A stretch of DNA of 64,000 nucleotides from an uncultured Desulfovibrio sp. (GCA_913063155.1 CAJXYU010000007.1:1-64000); one strand, 5' to 3'. Positions 27,546 through 36,431 are shown, numbered from the stretch's first letter. Program-made: numbers and translations. Notes: generated from the letters alone by a model not told the origin.

Positions 27546-27570
27546 AAGGGAGCATCGTTCTCGCTCCCTT
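27546..27570. terminator. Bidirectional rho-independent terminator
   Basis: AAGGGAGC and GCTCCCTT form an 8-bp stem around a 9-base loop. A-rich sequence precedes it and TCTTTT follows. On the minus strand the stem is followed by five T, so it ends the 27594 gene well. On the plus strand it can end the glycan operon. Confidence 0.75.
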
Positions 27571-27593
27571 CTCTTTTCCGAACAGGTCTTTTC

Positions 27594-27854
27594 TTACCCT
27601 TCGTCCGCCAGGAGGCGCTTGGCCACGGCCAGATCATAGAGGGCCAGGGGATTGCGGTCCGTGCCGCGTTCCTTGTACTTGGCGGCCGCCTCTTCGATGA
27701 CGTCGTAGGGAAGCCAGCCGTGTTTGTCCCAAGCCTCGGGATGATAGGGGTTCCAGAGCCGGAACTCGATCCGGCCTTCGTTTTCGCGTACGTACATGCG
27801 GGTGCCCTGATCCTGCAGGGATGGGTGATAATAAATGCCGCGTTCGTCTTTCAT
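27594..27854 (-). CDS. Small conserved hypothetical protein
   Basis: An 86-residue acidic, Tyr/Trp-rich protein ('GIYYHPSLQDQGTRMYVREN', 'FRLWNPYHPEAWDKHGWLPYD') with no membrane segment or cysteine. I do not recognise a characterised family. Its composition and placement, 3 bases after the cysteine-cluster gene on the same strand and with its own terminator, support a real gene. Probably cytoplasmic; function unknown. Confidence 0.7.
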   Translation of the reverse strand: MKDERGIYYHPSLQDQGTRMYVRENEGRIEFRLWNPYHPEAWDKHGWLPYDVIEEAAAKYKERGTDRNPLALYDLAVAKRLLADEG

Positions 27855-27857
27855 GTC

Positions 27858-28544
27858 TTATGATCCTTTGGGAATTTTTCTGAAAACCATCTTTCCGCCC
27901 TTTTCAAGGTTCACGGCTGTGGCGAACTGGCGGAGCAGGGTGCGGGCCGGACGGCCGAAAAAGAAATCCATGCTTTCCGCATCCAGCCCCGTACGCTCGG
28001 GAACCAGTTTGCGGATCTCGTCATCGTAGCGGATCATGTGCTCCAGCTTCGCGGCCGCTTCCTCGTCGCCAGTGGCAGCCGGTGTGGCCAGCCTGCCGAT
28101 CTCCTCTGCGGGACACTGTCTGTCGTGCTCGTCCATGAGCTCCAGCAGGGGATGTCCGTCGGGAATGAGGTCTGTGCGGGCGATTCGCTCATGCGAATAG
28201 ACTTCCATGAGTTTTTCCGGGGCCTGACAGTCCAAGGCGCGGCATTCGGCAGGGCGCTGGTCGTAAATGGTGCACATGGCCGCTTCATTGCTGTAAAAGG
28301 TGCAGGCCCAAGTGCCCTGGCTGCCCCTGAGCTTGAGTATTTCGCTCTTGAGGGGCTCGAAGCGGTGGGTGAGTTGGTCGTAGACGTGCTCGCCCTTGCG
28401 CAGGGTCACGATGTGGACCAGGTCCGGTCCATGGCCCGAGCGGATGATTTCGAGGTCTTCCACATGCAGGGCCGGTCCGCCTTCACGGCAGCAATTGCCG
28501 CACTGCTTGCAGGGTTCCGTTCCGGGGGTGTTCATTTTTTCCAT
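27858..28544 (-). CDS. YkgJ-type cysteine cluster protein (CxxCxxCC)
   Basis: From Met at 28544 the protein has 228 residues. The N-terminal cluster C12, C15, C18, C19 (CKQCGNCC), with later 'CTFYSNEAAMCTIYDQRPAECRALDC', is the zinc- or iron-chelating pattern of the YkgJ/UPF0153 family, whose function is not settled. The frame stays open to 28736 (a longer form of about 290 residues), but the extra sequence lacks a ribosome site and runs into the dsr promoter region, so I use the shorter form. Met codon 28535 is also possible. Confidence 0.75.
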   Translation of the reverse strand: MEKMNTPGTEPCKQCGNCCREGGPALHVEDLEIIRSGHGPDLVHIVTLRKGEHVYDQLTHRFEPLKSEILKLRGSQGTWACTFYSNEAAMCTIYDQRPAECRALDCQAPEKLMEVYSHERIARTDLIPDGHPLLELMDEHDRQCPAEEIGRLATPAATGDEEAAAKLEHMIRYDDEIRKLVPERTGLDAESMDFFFGRPARTLLRQFATAVNLEKGGKMVFRKIPKGS

Positions 28545-28720
28545 GCGGGCTTGATAGGGTATCGGTTTTGGAGTATCGGGTGGGGAGACCACCCATTTCA
28601 TACACGGTGCCTTTGGGTGGATACTCCGCATGTCGATCGAAGGCAAGTCCCAGGGCTTTGTTGGCTTGTCGCCCCCCAGATTAATCCCTTTATAGACAAA
28701 GGGTTTCCGGGTTTTTTCGG

Positions 28721-28750
28721 TTGACATTAAAGACAAACGTCCATTACATT
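28721..28750 (+). promoter_or_regulatory. Predicted sigma70 promoter of the dsr operon
   Basis: A consensus -35 TTGACA (28721-28726) is followed after 18 bases by TACATT (28745-28750). It lies about 170 bases before dsrA, so the transcript would have a long 5' leader containing two hairpins. Inferred by inspection. Confidence 0.5.
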
Positions 28751-28767
28751 GGGCACCCTGCGTATCT

Positions 28768-28800
28768 AACGAATTATGGGGCGAATTCCCATCATTCGTT
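28768..28800 (+). promoter_or_regulatory. dsr leader hairpin 1
   Basis: The arms AACGAATTATGGG and CCCATCATTCGTT pair over 12 of 13 positions around a 7-base loop. It begins about 18 bases after the predicted -10 box, so it could be an operator for a dyad-binding regulator or a 5' mRNA structure. Confidence 0.5.
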
Positions 28801-28823
28801 GCTATTTACGTTTGGAGGATAGA

Positions 28824-28868
28824 CGTCCGGGAAACTTGGCTTGACTTGGTCTACGTTTCGCCCGGACG
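28824..28868 (+). promoter_or_regulatory. dsr leader hairpin 2
   Basis: CGTCCGGG (28824-28831) pairs perfectly with CCCGGACG (28861-28868). AAAC inside pairs with GTTT across a 2-base bulge, leaving a loop of about 19 bases. It lies between hairpin 1 and the dsrA ribosome site. Confidence 0.45.
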
Positions 28869-28917
28869 GTATACGGTTGATGGCAACATCTTAATCAAAT
28901 CAATGGAGGTTAAGGGA

Positions 28918-30237
28918 ATGGCGAAACACAAAACTCCTCTGTTGGACCAGCTGGAAAGCGGCCCGTGGCCCAGCTTTGTGTCCGACGTCAAACAGGAGGC
29001 CGAAGCTCGCGCCAAAAATGAAAAGGGTCTCGACTACCAGATCCCCGCAGACTGCCCGGCCGACCTTCTCGGTGTGCTTGAATTGTCCTACACCGACGGT
29101 GAAACCCACTGGAAACACGGCGGTATCGTCGGTGTTTTCGGTTATGGCGGCGGCGTTATCGGTCGTTACTGCGACCAGCCTGAAATGTTCCCCGGCGTTG
29201 CTCACTTCCACACCGTTCGTGTGGCTCAGCCCGCCGGTAAGTTCTACACCACGAAGTTCCTGCGCGACCTGTGCGATCTTTGGGATCTTCGCGGTTCCGG
29301 CCTGACCAACATGCACGGCTCCACCGGCGACATCGTGTTGCTCGGCACCCAGACCCCGCAGCTCGAAGAAATCTTCTTCGAACTGACCCACAACATGAAC
29401 AACGACCTCGGTGGTTCCGGTTCCAACCTGCGTACCCCGGCTGCCTGCATGGGCATGTCTCGTTGCGAGTACGCCTGTTACGATTCTCAGGAACTCTGCT
29501 ACAACCTGACTCAGGAATACCAGGACGAACTGCACCGCCCCGCGTTCCCGTACAAGTTCAAATTCAAATTTGACGCTTGCCCGAACGGTTGTGTTGCCGC
29601 AATCGCACGTTCCGACCTGTCCTTCATCGGTACCTGGCGCGACAACATCAAGATCGACCAGGAAGCCGTTGCTGCCTACGTTGGCGGCGAAATCGCTCCC
29701 AACGCCGGCGCCCACGCAGGCCGTGACTGGGGCAAGTTCGACATCGTCAAGGAAGTTGTCGATCTGTGTCCGTCCGGCTGCTTCAAGTACGAAGGCGGCA
29801 AGGTCGCCATCGACAACAAGGAATGTGTCCGTTGCATGCATTGCATCAACACCATGCCGCAGGCTCTGCACATCGGTGACGAACGCGGCTGTTCCATCCT
29901 CTGCGGTGCAAAGGCCCCGATCCTCGACGGTCCGCAGATGGGCTCCCTGCTCGTGCCCTTCATCGAAGTCAACAAGGACGACGACTTCCAGGCAATCAAG
30001 GACGTCGTTGAAGGCGTTTGGGATTGGTGGATGGAAGAAGGCAAGAACCGTGAGCGCATTGGTGAAACCATGAAGCGCCTCGGCTTTGCCGCCCTGGTCA
30101 AGGCCGTCGGCATCGACTTCGATCCGCGCCAGGTTCAGGAACCGCGCCACAACCCGTACATCTTCTGGAAGGCTGACGAAGTTGACGGTGATTGGGACCG
30201 CGACATCAACGAATACCGCAAGCGTCACCAGCGCTAA
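28918..30237 (+). CDS. dsrA: Dissimilatory sulfite reductase alpha subunit
   Basis: A 439-residue DsrA, full length. It forms the alpha2beta2 siroheme enzyme with DsrB that reduces sulfite in the cytoplasm during sulfate respiration, with DsrC as co-substrate. The siroheme/4Fe-4S coordinating motifs C-x5-C ('CMGMSRC') and C-x3-C ('CPNGC') are present. An inserted ferredoxin domain carries 'CPSGC' and 'CVRCMHC'. The start ATG 28918 is fixed by a strong GGAGGT site at 28904-28909 and by the family N terminus 'MAKHKTPLLDQLE'. Codon use is strongly biased, as expected for a very highly expressed gene. dsrB follows after 15 bases. Confidence 0.99.
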   Translation: MAKHKTPLLDQLESGPWPSFVSDVKQEAEARAKNEKGLDYQIPADCPADLLGVLELSYTDGETHWKHGGIVGVFGYGGGVIGRYCDQPEMFPGVAHFHTVRVAQPAGKFYTTKFLRDLCDLWDLRGSGLTNMHGSTGDIVLLGTQTPQLEEIFFELTHNMNNDLGGSGSNLRTPAACMGMSRCEYACYDSQELCYNLTQEYQDELHRPAFPYKFKFKFDACPNGCVAAIARSDLSFIGTWRDNIKIDQEAVAAYVGGEIAPNAGAHAGRDWGKFDIVKEVVDLCPSGCFKYEGGKVAIDNKECVRCMHCINTMPQALHIGDERGCSILCGAKAPILDGPQMGSLLVPFIEVNKDDDFQAIKDVVEGVWDWWMEEGKNRERIGETMKRLGFAALVKAVGIDFDPRQVQEPRHNPYIFWKADEVDGDWDRDINEYRKRHQR

Positions 30238-30252
30238 AAGGGGGAAACAGAT

Positions 30253-31398
30253 ATGGCTTTCATTTCTTCCGGATACAATCCCGACAAACCGATGGAGAAC
30301 CGGATTTCCGACATCGGACCTCAGCACTTCACTGAGTTCCTGCAGCCGGTCATCAAAGATAACTTCGGCAAATGGAAATACCATGAAATCCTGGAGCCGG
30401 GCCTGCTGAAGCATGTGGCCGAATCCGGCGACGCTGTCTACACCGTGCGTTGCGGTACCGCCCGTCTGATGTCCGTGACCCTCATCCGTGAGATCTGCGA
30501 CATCGCCGACGAATGGTGCGAAGGCTACCTCCGCTTCACCACTCGTAACAACATCGAGTTCATGCTGACCGACGAAGGCAAGGCCAAGGACCTGAAGAAG
30601 TTCCTCAACGGACAGAAGTTCGCTGGCGGCTCCTACAAGTTCCCGGTCGGCGGCACCGGCGCCGGTGTTTCCAACATCGTCCACACCCAGGGTTGGGTCC
30701 ACTGCCACACCCCGGCCACCGACGCTTCCGGTACCGTCAAGGCTACCATGGACGCAGTGTTCGATCAGTTCACCGACATGAAACTGCCCGCTCCGGTCCG
30801 CATCGCCATGGCATGCTGCCTGAACATGTGCGGCGCTGTGCATTGCTCCGATATCGCCATTCTCGGTATCCACCGCAAGCCGCCCATCATCGACCATGAA
30901 TACCTGGACAACCTGTGCGAAATCCCGCTGGCAGTGGCTGCATGCCCCACCGGCGCCATCCGCCCGTCCAAAGTCGAGGTCGACGGCAAGGACTACAAGA
31001 CCGTCGCCATCAAGGAAGAACGCTGCATGTTCTGCGGTAACTGCTACACCATGTGTCCGTCCCTGCCGCTTTCCGACAAGGAAGGCGACGGTATCGCCCT
31101 CATGGTCGGTGGTAAGATCTCCAACCGCATCTCCAAGCCGGCCTTCTCCAAGGTTGTTGTGCCCTTCCTGCCCAACAACACCCCGCGTTGGCCTGAGATG
31201 ACCGATGTGATCAAGAAGATCCTCAAGGCTTACTCCGAAGGCGCCAACAAGTACGAACGTCTGGGCGACTGGGCTACCCGTATCGGTTGGGAGCGGTTCT
31301 TCGAAGTCTGCGATCTGCCGTTCACCGAACACCTGATCGACGACTTCCGTGATCCCGCTTACTACACCTGGCGTCAGACCACTCAATTCAAGTGGTAG
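30253..31398 (+). CDS. dsrB: Dissimilatory sulfite reductase beta subunit
   Basis: A 381-residue DsrB, the usual family length. The cofactor-binding cysteines include 'TVRCGTAR' and '[14 protein letters not shown]'; the inserted ferredoxin domain has 'CPTGA' and '[12 protein letters not shown]'. It pairs with DsrA, contributing to the siroheme channel and electron input. A GGGGGAAA ribosome site precedes ATG 30253. A strong hairpin follows the stop before dsrD, which may set the ratio of dsrAB to dsrD transcript. Confidence 0.99.
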   Translation: MAFISSGYNPDKPMENRISDIGPQHFTEFLQPVIKDNFGKWKYHEILEPGLLKHVAESGDAVYTVRCGTARLMSVTLIREICDIADEWCEGYLRFTTRNNIEFMLTDEGKAKDLKKFLNGQKFAGGSYKFPVGGTGAGVSNIVHTQGWVHCHTPATDASGTVKATMDAVFDQFTDMKLPAPVRIAMACCLNMCGAVHCSDIAILGIHRKPPIIDHEYLDNLCEIPLAVAACPTGAIRPSKVEVDGKDYKTVAIKEERCMFCGNCYTMCPSLPLSDKEGDGIALMVGGKISNRISKPAFSKVVVPFLPNNTPRWPEMTDVIKKILKAYSEGANKYERLGDWATRIGWERFFEVCDLPFTEHLIDDFRDPAYYTWRQTTQFKW

Positions 31399-31416
31399 AC
31401 CAATAGGTAATTATTG

Positions 31417-31440
31417 GGGTGCGGCGATCCCGCCGCACCC
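31417..31440 (+). other. Strong intercistronic hairpin between dsrB and dsrD
   Basis: GGGTGCGGCG and CGCCGCACCC form a perfect 10-bp GC-rich stem with a 4-base loop, followed by TATTTTAAAG. It is either a leaky terminator/attenuator or an mRNA-end stabiliser between dsrB and dsrD. Confidence 0.7.
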
Positions 31441-31463
31441 TATTTTAAAGCAAGGAGCATGTT

Positions 31464-31709
31464 ATGCCTCTGGATATGGAAGCCGCAAAAGCAGAAATCA
31501 TGAAATTCTGCGAACAAAAATCCAAGTCTAAATCCAAATTCTACTTCAACGACTTCACCAAGCTTTTCCCCGATGCAAAAGCCCGCGAAGTCAAGAAGGT
31601 CCTGACCGCTCTGGTCCAAGAAGAAAAAATGGTCTTCTGGTCCTCCGGCAGCACCACCATGTATGGTATGGCTGGTGCCGGCAAGCAGGCTGCCGCCGAA
31701 GGCGAATAG
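31464..31709 (+). CDS. dsrD: Dissimilatory sulfite reductase-associated protein DsrD
   Basis: An 81-residue winged-helix protein ('AAKAEIMKFCEQKSKSK', 'FTKLFPDAKAREVKKVLTALVQEEKMVFWSSG' in parts), full length for DsrD. It is typical of sulfate and sulfite reducers, and DsrD has been reported to increase DsrAB activity. Lys-rich, cytoplasmic. A CAAGGAG site precedes it and a rho-independent terminator follows, so the dsrABD operon ends here. Confidence 0.97.
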   Translation: MPLDMEAAKAEIMKFCEQKSKSKSKFYFNDFTKLFPDAKAREVKKVLTALVQEEKMVFWSSGSTTMYGMAGAGKQAAAEGE

Positions 31710-31735
31710 GCCCTCGCTTAGACCTGACGGCAAAG

Positions 31736-31766
31736 GCCTTGTCCATTATATGGACAAGGCTTTTTT
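31736..31766 (+). terminator. Rho-independent terminator of dsrABD
   Basis: GCCTTGTCCA and TGGACAAGGC form a 10-bp stem around TTATA, followed by six T. Clear intrinsic terminator. Confidence 0.92.
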
Positions 31767-31939
31767 GTAAGAACCACTGGCACTGCTTTTGGAAACGTCT
31801 TTCTTGTATCGCCGTAGTTCAGCAACGCATGCTTCGGTTGCCGTACCGGATGCAAAACGCTTGTTCTTGGCGTATTGGCCGGGTATGCCAGAGGTTCTTG
31901 CTTGTTTGTTGAAGTGCCAGTTGTCTTGAGATACGGAAT

Positions 31940-33346
31940 ATGAAAGTGGCAAAATTACCACGACTGCTGCTGGCCGGGCTTTCCGGAGGGACCGGCAAAA
32001 CCATCGTCAGCCTCGGCGTGACCCGGGCATGGGCACGTTCGGGCAAGACCGTTCGTCCGTTCAAGAAGGGGCCGGACTACATCGACGCCACTTGGCTTGG
32101 TCTGGCGGCCCGTAACTTCTGCACCAATCTTGACCCCTATTTTCTGTCCGGAGGCCGCCTCCGTTCCCTCATGCATGAGCGCATGCAGGGTTGTGACGTG
32201 GGCGTCATCGAGGGCAACCGAGGCCTGTTCGACGGCAAGGACGAGCAAGGCTCCTGCTCTTCGGCCGAATTGGCCCGTCAACTGGACACCCCCGTTGTTC
32301 TTGCCATTGACTGCACCAAGATGACCCGCACGGTGGCGGCCATTGTCCAGGGTTGCGCGAATTTCGAACCCGGTCTGAAGCTGGCCGGCGTCATCTGCAA
32401 CCGTACTGCGGGAGAGCGTCATCGTTCCATACTGCGTCGCAGCATCGAGGAGCATACGGATGTTCCCGTGCTGGGCATGCTGCCGAAACTCACGGACAAC
32501 CCCATACCCGAACGGCATATGGGGCTCATGTCCGACCAGGAATATGACCCGTCTTCCTATGGCGGCCATGATCAGGCCTTGGACGCCATCGCCGACATTG
32601 CCGAGGACTGGCTGGACATGGGAGGCTTGTGGGAGATCGCCTGCAACGCCACGGATTTTCCCGAACCTGCGCCTTTGTGGGCCGATCCGCCCGCAGAAAA
32701 GACCGTACGTATCGGTTATGTGCATGACGAGGCCTTGTGGTTCTATTACCAGGAAAACCTGGAGGCGCTGGAGCGCGCCGGAGCTGAATTGGTTCGTCTT
32801 TCCTTGCTGAACGACAAACCCTGGCCCGAGATTGACGGCCTGTATCTTGGCGGCGGGTTTCCGGAGACCATGGCCCTGCGCCTGGCCACCCAGTCTCGCA
32901 CCCGCATCCATGTAAAGGATTTTTCCGAAGCCGGCATGCCCATCTATGCCGAATGCGGCGGGTTCATGTATCTGTGCGATACTCTGGAATACGATGGGAG
33001 CATTTATCCCATGGCAGGGGTGTTTCCAGTGTCTACCTCGTTCTGCGCCCGCCCGCAGGGGCTGGGCTATACAGAGGCCGAGGCCGTCGAGGAGACACCG
33101 TTTTATGCCCGGGGAGCCAGGGTCCTGGGCCACGAGTTTCACTATTCCCGCTGTGTGACCGCCAAGGCCGCCGACCTGAAGTTGGCCTTGTCCATGAAGC
33201 GGGGCGGCGGAATGCTGGATGGGCGTGACGGACTGTTCAACAACAACACCTTTGCCGGCTACAACCACATCCATGCCCTGGCCATGCCCGACTGGGCGCC
33301 CAGGTTTGTGGCGGCGGCCAGGAAATACCAGGCTGATAAGAGGTGA
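31940..33346 (+). CDS. dsrN: Glutamine-dependent siroheme/cobyrinate a,c-diamide synthase (DsrN/CbiA type)
   Basis: A 468-residue protein of the CobB/CbiA family. The N-terminal ATP-binding domain has a P-loop-like 'GLSGGTGKT' (residues 13-21) and '[10 protein letters not shown]'. The C-terminal class I glutaminase-like domain has the nucleophile C339 ('[10 protein letters not shown]') and '[10 protein letters not shown]'. The family amidates acetate side chains of cobyrinate; DsrN homologues next to dsr genes amidate siroheme for sulfite reductase. Position directly after dsrABD favours DsrN, but a cobalamin role cannot be excluded from sequence alone. It is separated from dsrD by a terminator and has its own start region. 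Confidence 0.85.
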   Translation: MKVAKLPRLLLAGLSGGTGKTIVSLGVTRAWARSGKTVRPFKKGPDYIDATWLGLAARNFCTNLDPYFLSGGRLRSLMHERMQGCDVGVIEGNRGLFDGKDEQGSCSSAELARQLDTPVVLAIDCTKMTRTVAAIVQGCANFEPGLKLAGVICNRTAGERHRSILRRSIEEHTDVPVLGMLPKLTDNPIPERHMGLMSDQEYDPSSYGGHDQALDAIADIAEDWLDMGGLWEIACNATDFPEPAPLWADPPAEKTVRIGYVHDEALWFYYQENLEALERAGAELVRLSLLNDKPWPEIDGLYLGGGFPETMALRLATQSRTRIHVKDFSEAGMPIYAECGGFMYLCDTLEYDGSIYPMAGVFPVSTSFCARPQGLGYTEAEAVEETPFYARGARVLGHEFHYSRCVTAKAADLKLALSMKRGGGMLDGRDGLFNNNTFAGYNHIHALAMPDWAPRFVAAARKYQADKR

Positions 33347-33417
33347 TTTGCTTCCCGGGCTTCAGTCTGGTAGAGCCGACTTTCCAAACTGCAAATGACC
33401 GAAAGGAGAATTTTGAT

Positions 33418-33912
33418 ATGATCAAGCTTGAAACCACCATGGGCGACATCGTCCTGGAGCTGGATGAGGAAAAGGCCCCCAAGAGCGCCGCCAACTTCAC
33501 GCAGTATGTTGAAGAAGGATTTTACGACGGCACCATCTTCCACCGCGTCATCGACGGCTTCATGGTTCAGGGCGGCGGCATGGATGAGAACATGGCCCAG
33601 AAGCCCACCCGTGATCCCATCGAGAATGAGGCCAACAACGGCCTGAAGAATGACAAGTACACCGTGGCCATGGCCCGGACCATGGACCCGCATTCCGCAA
33701 CTGCTCAGTTCTTTATCAATGTGCAGGACAACGCTTTCCTGAACTTTTCCGCGGAAACCCCGCAGGGCTGGGGTTACGCCGTATTCGGCAAGGTCGTGGA
33801 AGGTTTCGAAGTGGTGGACAAGATCAAGGCTGTCGAAACCGGCAGTTACGGTTTCCACGAAAACGTGCCCTCTGAGACGATCTCCATCACCAAGGCTTCC
33901 GTCATCGACTAG
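33418..33912 (+). CDS. Cyclophilin-type peptidyl-prolyl cis-trans isomerase
   Basis: A 164-residue PpiB-like cytoplasmic cyclophilin with no signal peptide. Active-site elements are '[14 protein letters not shown]' (catalytic Arg, Phe, Met, Gln), '[17 protein letters not shown]' and the '[16 protein letters not shown]' C terminus. It speeds proline isomerisation during folding. ATG 33418 follows AAGGAGA at good spacing. It forms a single-gene unit ending in a strong terminator, about 70 bases after dsrN. Confidence 0.95.
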   Translation: MIKLETTMGDIVLELDEEKAPKSAANFTQYVEEGFYDGTIFHRVIDGFMVQGGGMDENMAQKPTRDPIENEANNGLKNDKYTVAMARTMDPHSATAQFFINVQDNAFLNFSAETPQGWGYAVFGKVVEGFEVVDKIKAVETGSYGFHENVPSETISITKASVID

Positions 33913-33934
33913 TTTGACCGAATCTGTTCGACAG

Positions 33935-33967
33935 GCCCCACGGCATATTGCCGTGGGGCTTTTTTTT
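33935..33967 (+). terminator. Rho-independent terminator after the cyclophilin
   Basis: GCCCCACGGC, loop ATATT, GCCGTGGGGC, followed by eight T. Very strong intrinsic terminator. Confidence 0.95.
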
Positions 33968-34086
33968 GCCTTCGGGCAAAGGAGAGAAGTGTTTTGCGGT
34001 TTTGAAGCATATTGACCGGCGGCGCGGGCTATTATACCGTGCGCCGGTGCGTTTTTACGCATAATTTTGTGGGAAGGAACACATGA

Positions 34087-35808
34087 ATGGAGAATATTGA
34101 TCGTCCCTGGCTCAAGGCTTACGACCCCGAAGTCATTTCGTCCATCGATTACGAGAAAGTGCCCCTGCACCGGTTGCTTGATCGGGCGGCCGAAAAGTGG
34201 CCCAAGCGCAAGGCCGTGGTTTTTCAGAATTGGTCCGCCTCCTACGGGAAGCTCAGGCGACTGACCGAGATATTTGCCGCGAACCTCAAGAATATGGGAC
34301 TCAGAAAGGGCGACCGCGTTGCCCTCATGATGCCCAATACTCCCCAGGCGCTCGTCGCCTACTGGGGCTGCCTGCGTGCCGGGGCCGTGGTGGTCTGGAC
34401 CAATCCTTTGTATATGGAAACCGAGATCCTGCACCACTTCAACGACTGCGAGGCTCGCTTCCTCATTGCCGTGGATCTGCTGTGGCCCAGGCTGGAAAAG
34501 CTCAGGCCCGAACTGCCCATTGAAAAGTACTTTTTCACCTCCATTGCCGACGGATTGGCCTTCCCCTTGAACCTGCTCTACAACCTCAAGGCCAGGCGCG
34601 AAGGCAACCGTCCGTCGGTTCCCTTCGACAACAAGACGATTTTTCCGTTCAAGCAGCTGCTGAAAGGTTCCGAGACCTATACCTGCGATCGCATCGATCC
34701 CGACGAAGTGGCCTTGCTGCAGTACACCGGCGGAACCACCGGAGTGGCCAAGGGGTGCATGCTCACCCACTTCAATATGGGAGCCAACGTACAGCAGTGC
34801 AAGGCCATGTTGGCCGAGCTGGAAAAGGAACCTCAGACCTTCCTGGGCGTGCTGCCCTATTTCCATATATACGGGTTGACCACCTGCGTGAACTGGCCCG
34901 TGTCCATCGGCGCCACCCTGATCCCGTTTCCGCGTTACGTGCCCCAGGATGTGCTCAAGGGCATCCATAAGCACCGACCCACGGTCTTCCCGGGCGCCCC
35001 GTCCGTGTATATTTCCCTGCTGCAGCAAAAGAATGTGGCCAAGTTCGACATGAAATCCATCAATTACTGTGTGTCGGGCTCGGCTCCCATGCCCATCGAA
35101 TACATAGAGAAGTTCAACGAAATGACCGAAGCCACCATCCTGGAGGGGTTTGGCCTGACCGAGGCTTCGCCGGTTACCCACCTCAACCCCATTCACGGCA
35201 CGCGCAAGTCCGGCTCCATCGGCCTGCCGTTCCCGGACACCGACGCCAAGATCGTGGACATGGACGTGGGCGGTGAATCCTTGCCTGCGGGCAAGATGGG
35301 CGAGCTGGTCATCCGGGGCCCCCAGGTCATGAAGGGCTACTACAACCGTTCGGACGCCACGGCCGATGTTCTGCGCAACGGGTGGCTCTACACAGGCGAC
35401 ATAGCCTACATGGATGAGGAGGGATACTTCTTCATCGTGGATCGCAAGAAGGATCTGATCATATCCGGGGGCTACAATATCTACCCGCGTGAGATCGATG
35501 AGGTGCTGTTCGCGCATCCAAAGGTCAAGGAAGCCGTCACCGTGGGTATTCCCCATGGGGGCAGGGGAGAAATCGTCAAGGTCTACCTGGTTCTGGAGCC
35601 TGGCGAAAAGCTCTCCCGCGCGGACGTCATCGGCTACTGCCGGGAAAAGCTGGCAAATTACAAGGTGCCTCGTCAGGTGGAGTTCCGCGACGAACTGCCA
35701 AAGACTATGGTGGGGAAGGTGCTCCGCCGGGCCCTGCGCGACGAAGAGGTCGCCAAGGCCGCAGAAAAGAAGAAGCAAAAGGCCGGACGCACCAAAAATG
35801 ATGCATGA
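34087..35808 (+). CDS. fadD: Long-chain fatty-acid-CoA ligase
   Basis: A 573-residue ANL-superfamily enzyme. The AMP-binding P-loop is 'YTGGTTGVAKG'; later motifs are 'GFGLTEASPVTH', 'GWLYTGDIAYMDEEGYF', 'DRKKDLIISGGYNIYPREIDE' and the C-terminal catalytic lysine in 'LPKTMVGKVLRR'. It activates fatty acids to acyl-CoA via acyl-AMP at the inner membrane. The C-terminal tail is Lys-rich. It appears to be monocistronic and ends inside a bidirectional terminator shared with the convergent gene. fadD is the best name, but exact chain-length preference is unknown. Confidence 0.9.
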   Translation: MENIDRPWLKAYDPEVISSIDYEKVPLHRLLDRAAEKWPKRKAVVFQNWSASYGKLRRLTEIFAANLKNMGLRKGDRVALMMPNTPQALVAYWGCLRAGAVVVWTNPLYMETEILHHFNDCEARFLIAVDLLWPRLEKLRPELPIEKYFFTSIADGLAFPLNLLYNLKARREGNRPSVPFDNKTIFPFKQLLKGSETYTCDRIDPDEVALLQYTGGTTGVAKGCMLTHFNMGANVQQCKAMLAELEKEPQTFLGVLPYFHIYGLTTCVNWPVSIGATLIPFPRYVPQDVLKGIHKHRPTVFPGAPSVYISLLQQKNVAKFDMKSINYCVSGSAPMPIEYIEKFNEMTEATILEGFGLTEASPVTHLNPIHGTRKSGSIGLPFPDTDAKIVDMDVGGESLPAGKMGELVIRGPQVMKGYYNRSDATADVLRNGWLYTGDIAYMDEEGYFFIVDRKKDLIISGGYNIYPREIDEVLFAHPKVKEAVTVGIPHGGRGEIVKVYLVLEPGEKLSRADVIGYCREKLANYKVPRQVEFRDELPKTMVGKVLRRALRDEEVAKAAEKKKQKAGRTKNDA

Positions 35809-35843
35809 AAAAAGCCCCCATGAGGGGGCTTTTTTCATGCATC
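35800..35843. terminator. Bidirectional terminator with 20-bp perfect arms overlapping both stop codons
   Basis: GATGCATGAAAAAAGCCCCC (35800-35819) is the exact reverse complement of 35824-35843, with a 4-base loop. It has A6 before and T6 after the GC core, so it terminates both ways. Both convergent genes end with the same codons GAT GCA TGA (or GAC/GAT GCA TGA) inside its arms. Confidence 0.92.
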
Positions 35844-36431
35844 GTCGATCAGGTCGTTCAGCTTGTATTGCAGGTAAAGGTTGTTGAACAAAAAGGTCCA
35901 GAAGCGGTTGATCTTGATGGGCTGTCCCATGACCTCGGTATGGTCGATCAGTATTTTCCTGGTATGGAAGGACACTACTGTGAGCAGGATGACGGCCACC
36001 CAGCCGACCACATCGCCGATGTTCATGATCAGGTCCGCCCGTGCGGGGGAGTCCAAGCTGTCATAGACACCGGATACGAACCCCAGCACCAACTGGCTGA
36101 AGACCGCGACGATGAGGAATATGAGAAATTTCTTGCTCAATTTATTTTTTGATTCGAGCCTGTTGAAGGCTCTCTCCCGTCTCAGGAACCAGAAGAATGG
36201 ATAGATGCCGACAGTGATGATGTTGAGAAAAAGGATCATCGGCCAACTGATTCGCTTGAATCGCTCCTTGTCGAGGATCATGCTTCTTCCGGATAAAAGA
36301 GGCCTTTTCCCCTGTTCCCGACCTTGTCTCAGAAGTGCGTAACTCGATTGTGCATGCGGCGGCTTTTTGCCGCAGTGGGGGCAGTGTGGGTGCGCGATTT
36401 TCGTTTCCTCCCCGCAATGTCGGCAGTACAT
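35835..36431 (-). CDS. Zinc-ribbon plus DUF4234-like membrane protein
   Basis: A 198-residue protein. It starts with a zinc ribbon 'MYCRHCGEETKIAHPHCPHCGKK' in which four cysteines form two CxxC pairs (key residues C3, C6, C17, C20). A linker and two to three hydrophobic segments follow ('WPMILFLNIITVGIYPFFWF', 'FLIFLIVAVFSQLVLGFV', 'VGWVAVILLTVV'), resembling DUF4234 proteins. Probably an inner-membrane protein; function unknown. It faces fadD tail to tail and shares its terminator. Confidence 0.78.
   Translation of the reverse strand: MYCRHCGEETKIAHPHCPHCGKKPPHAQSSYALLRQGREQGKRPLLSGRSMILDKERFKRISWPMILFLNIITVGIYPFFWFLRRERAFNRLESKNKLSKKFLIFLIVAVFSQLVLGFVSGVYDSLDSPARADLIMNIGDVVGWVAVILLTVVSFHTRKILIDHTEVMGQPIKINRFWTFLFNNLYLQYKLNDLIDDA

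Noticed and set aside
28900..31386. An 828-codon open frame antisense to dsrA and dsrB
   Set aside because: It is a by-product of the strong codon bias of dsrAB. Its product has no recognisable motif and no ribosome site, and dsrAB on the plus strand is certain.
31767..31939. Cobalamin riboswitch before the DsrN/CbiA gene
   Set aside because: No B12-box-like GCCACTG or compatible folded leader could be recognised in this short stretch.
33259..35838. An 859-codon frame antisense to the cyclophilin and fadD
   Set aside because: Spans several real genes and their terminator; composition is that of a shadow frame.
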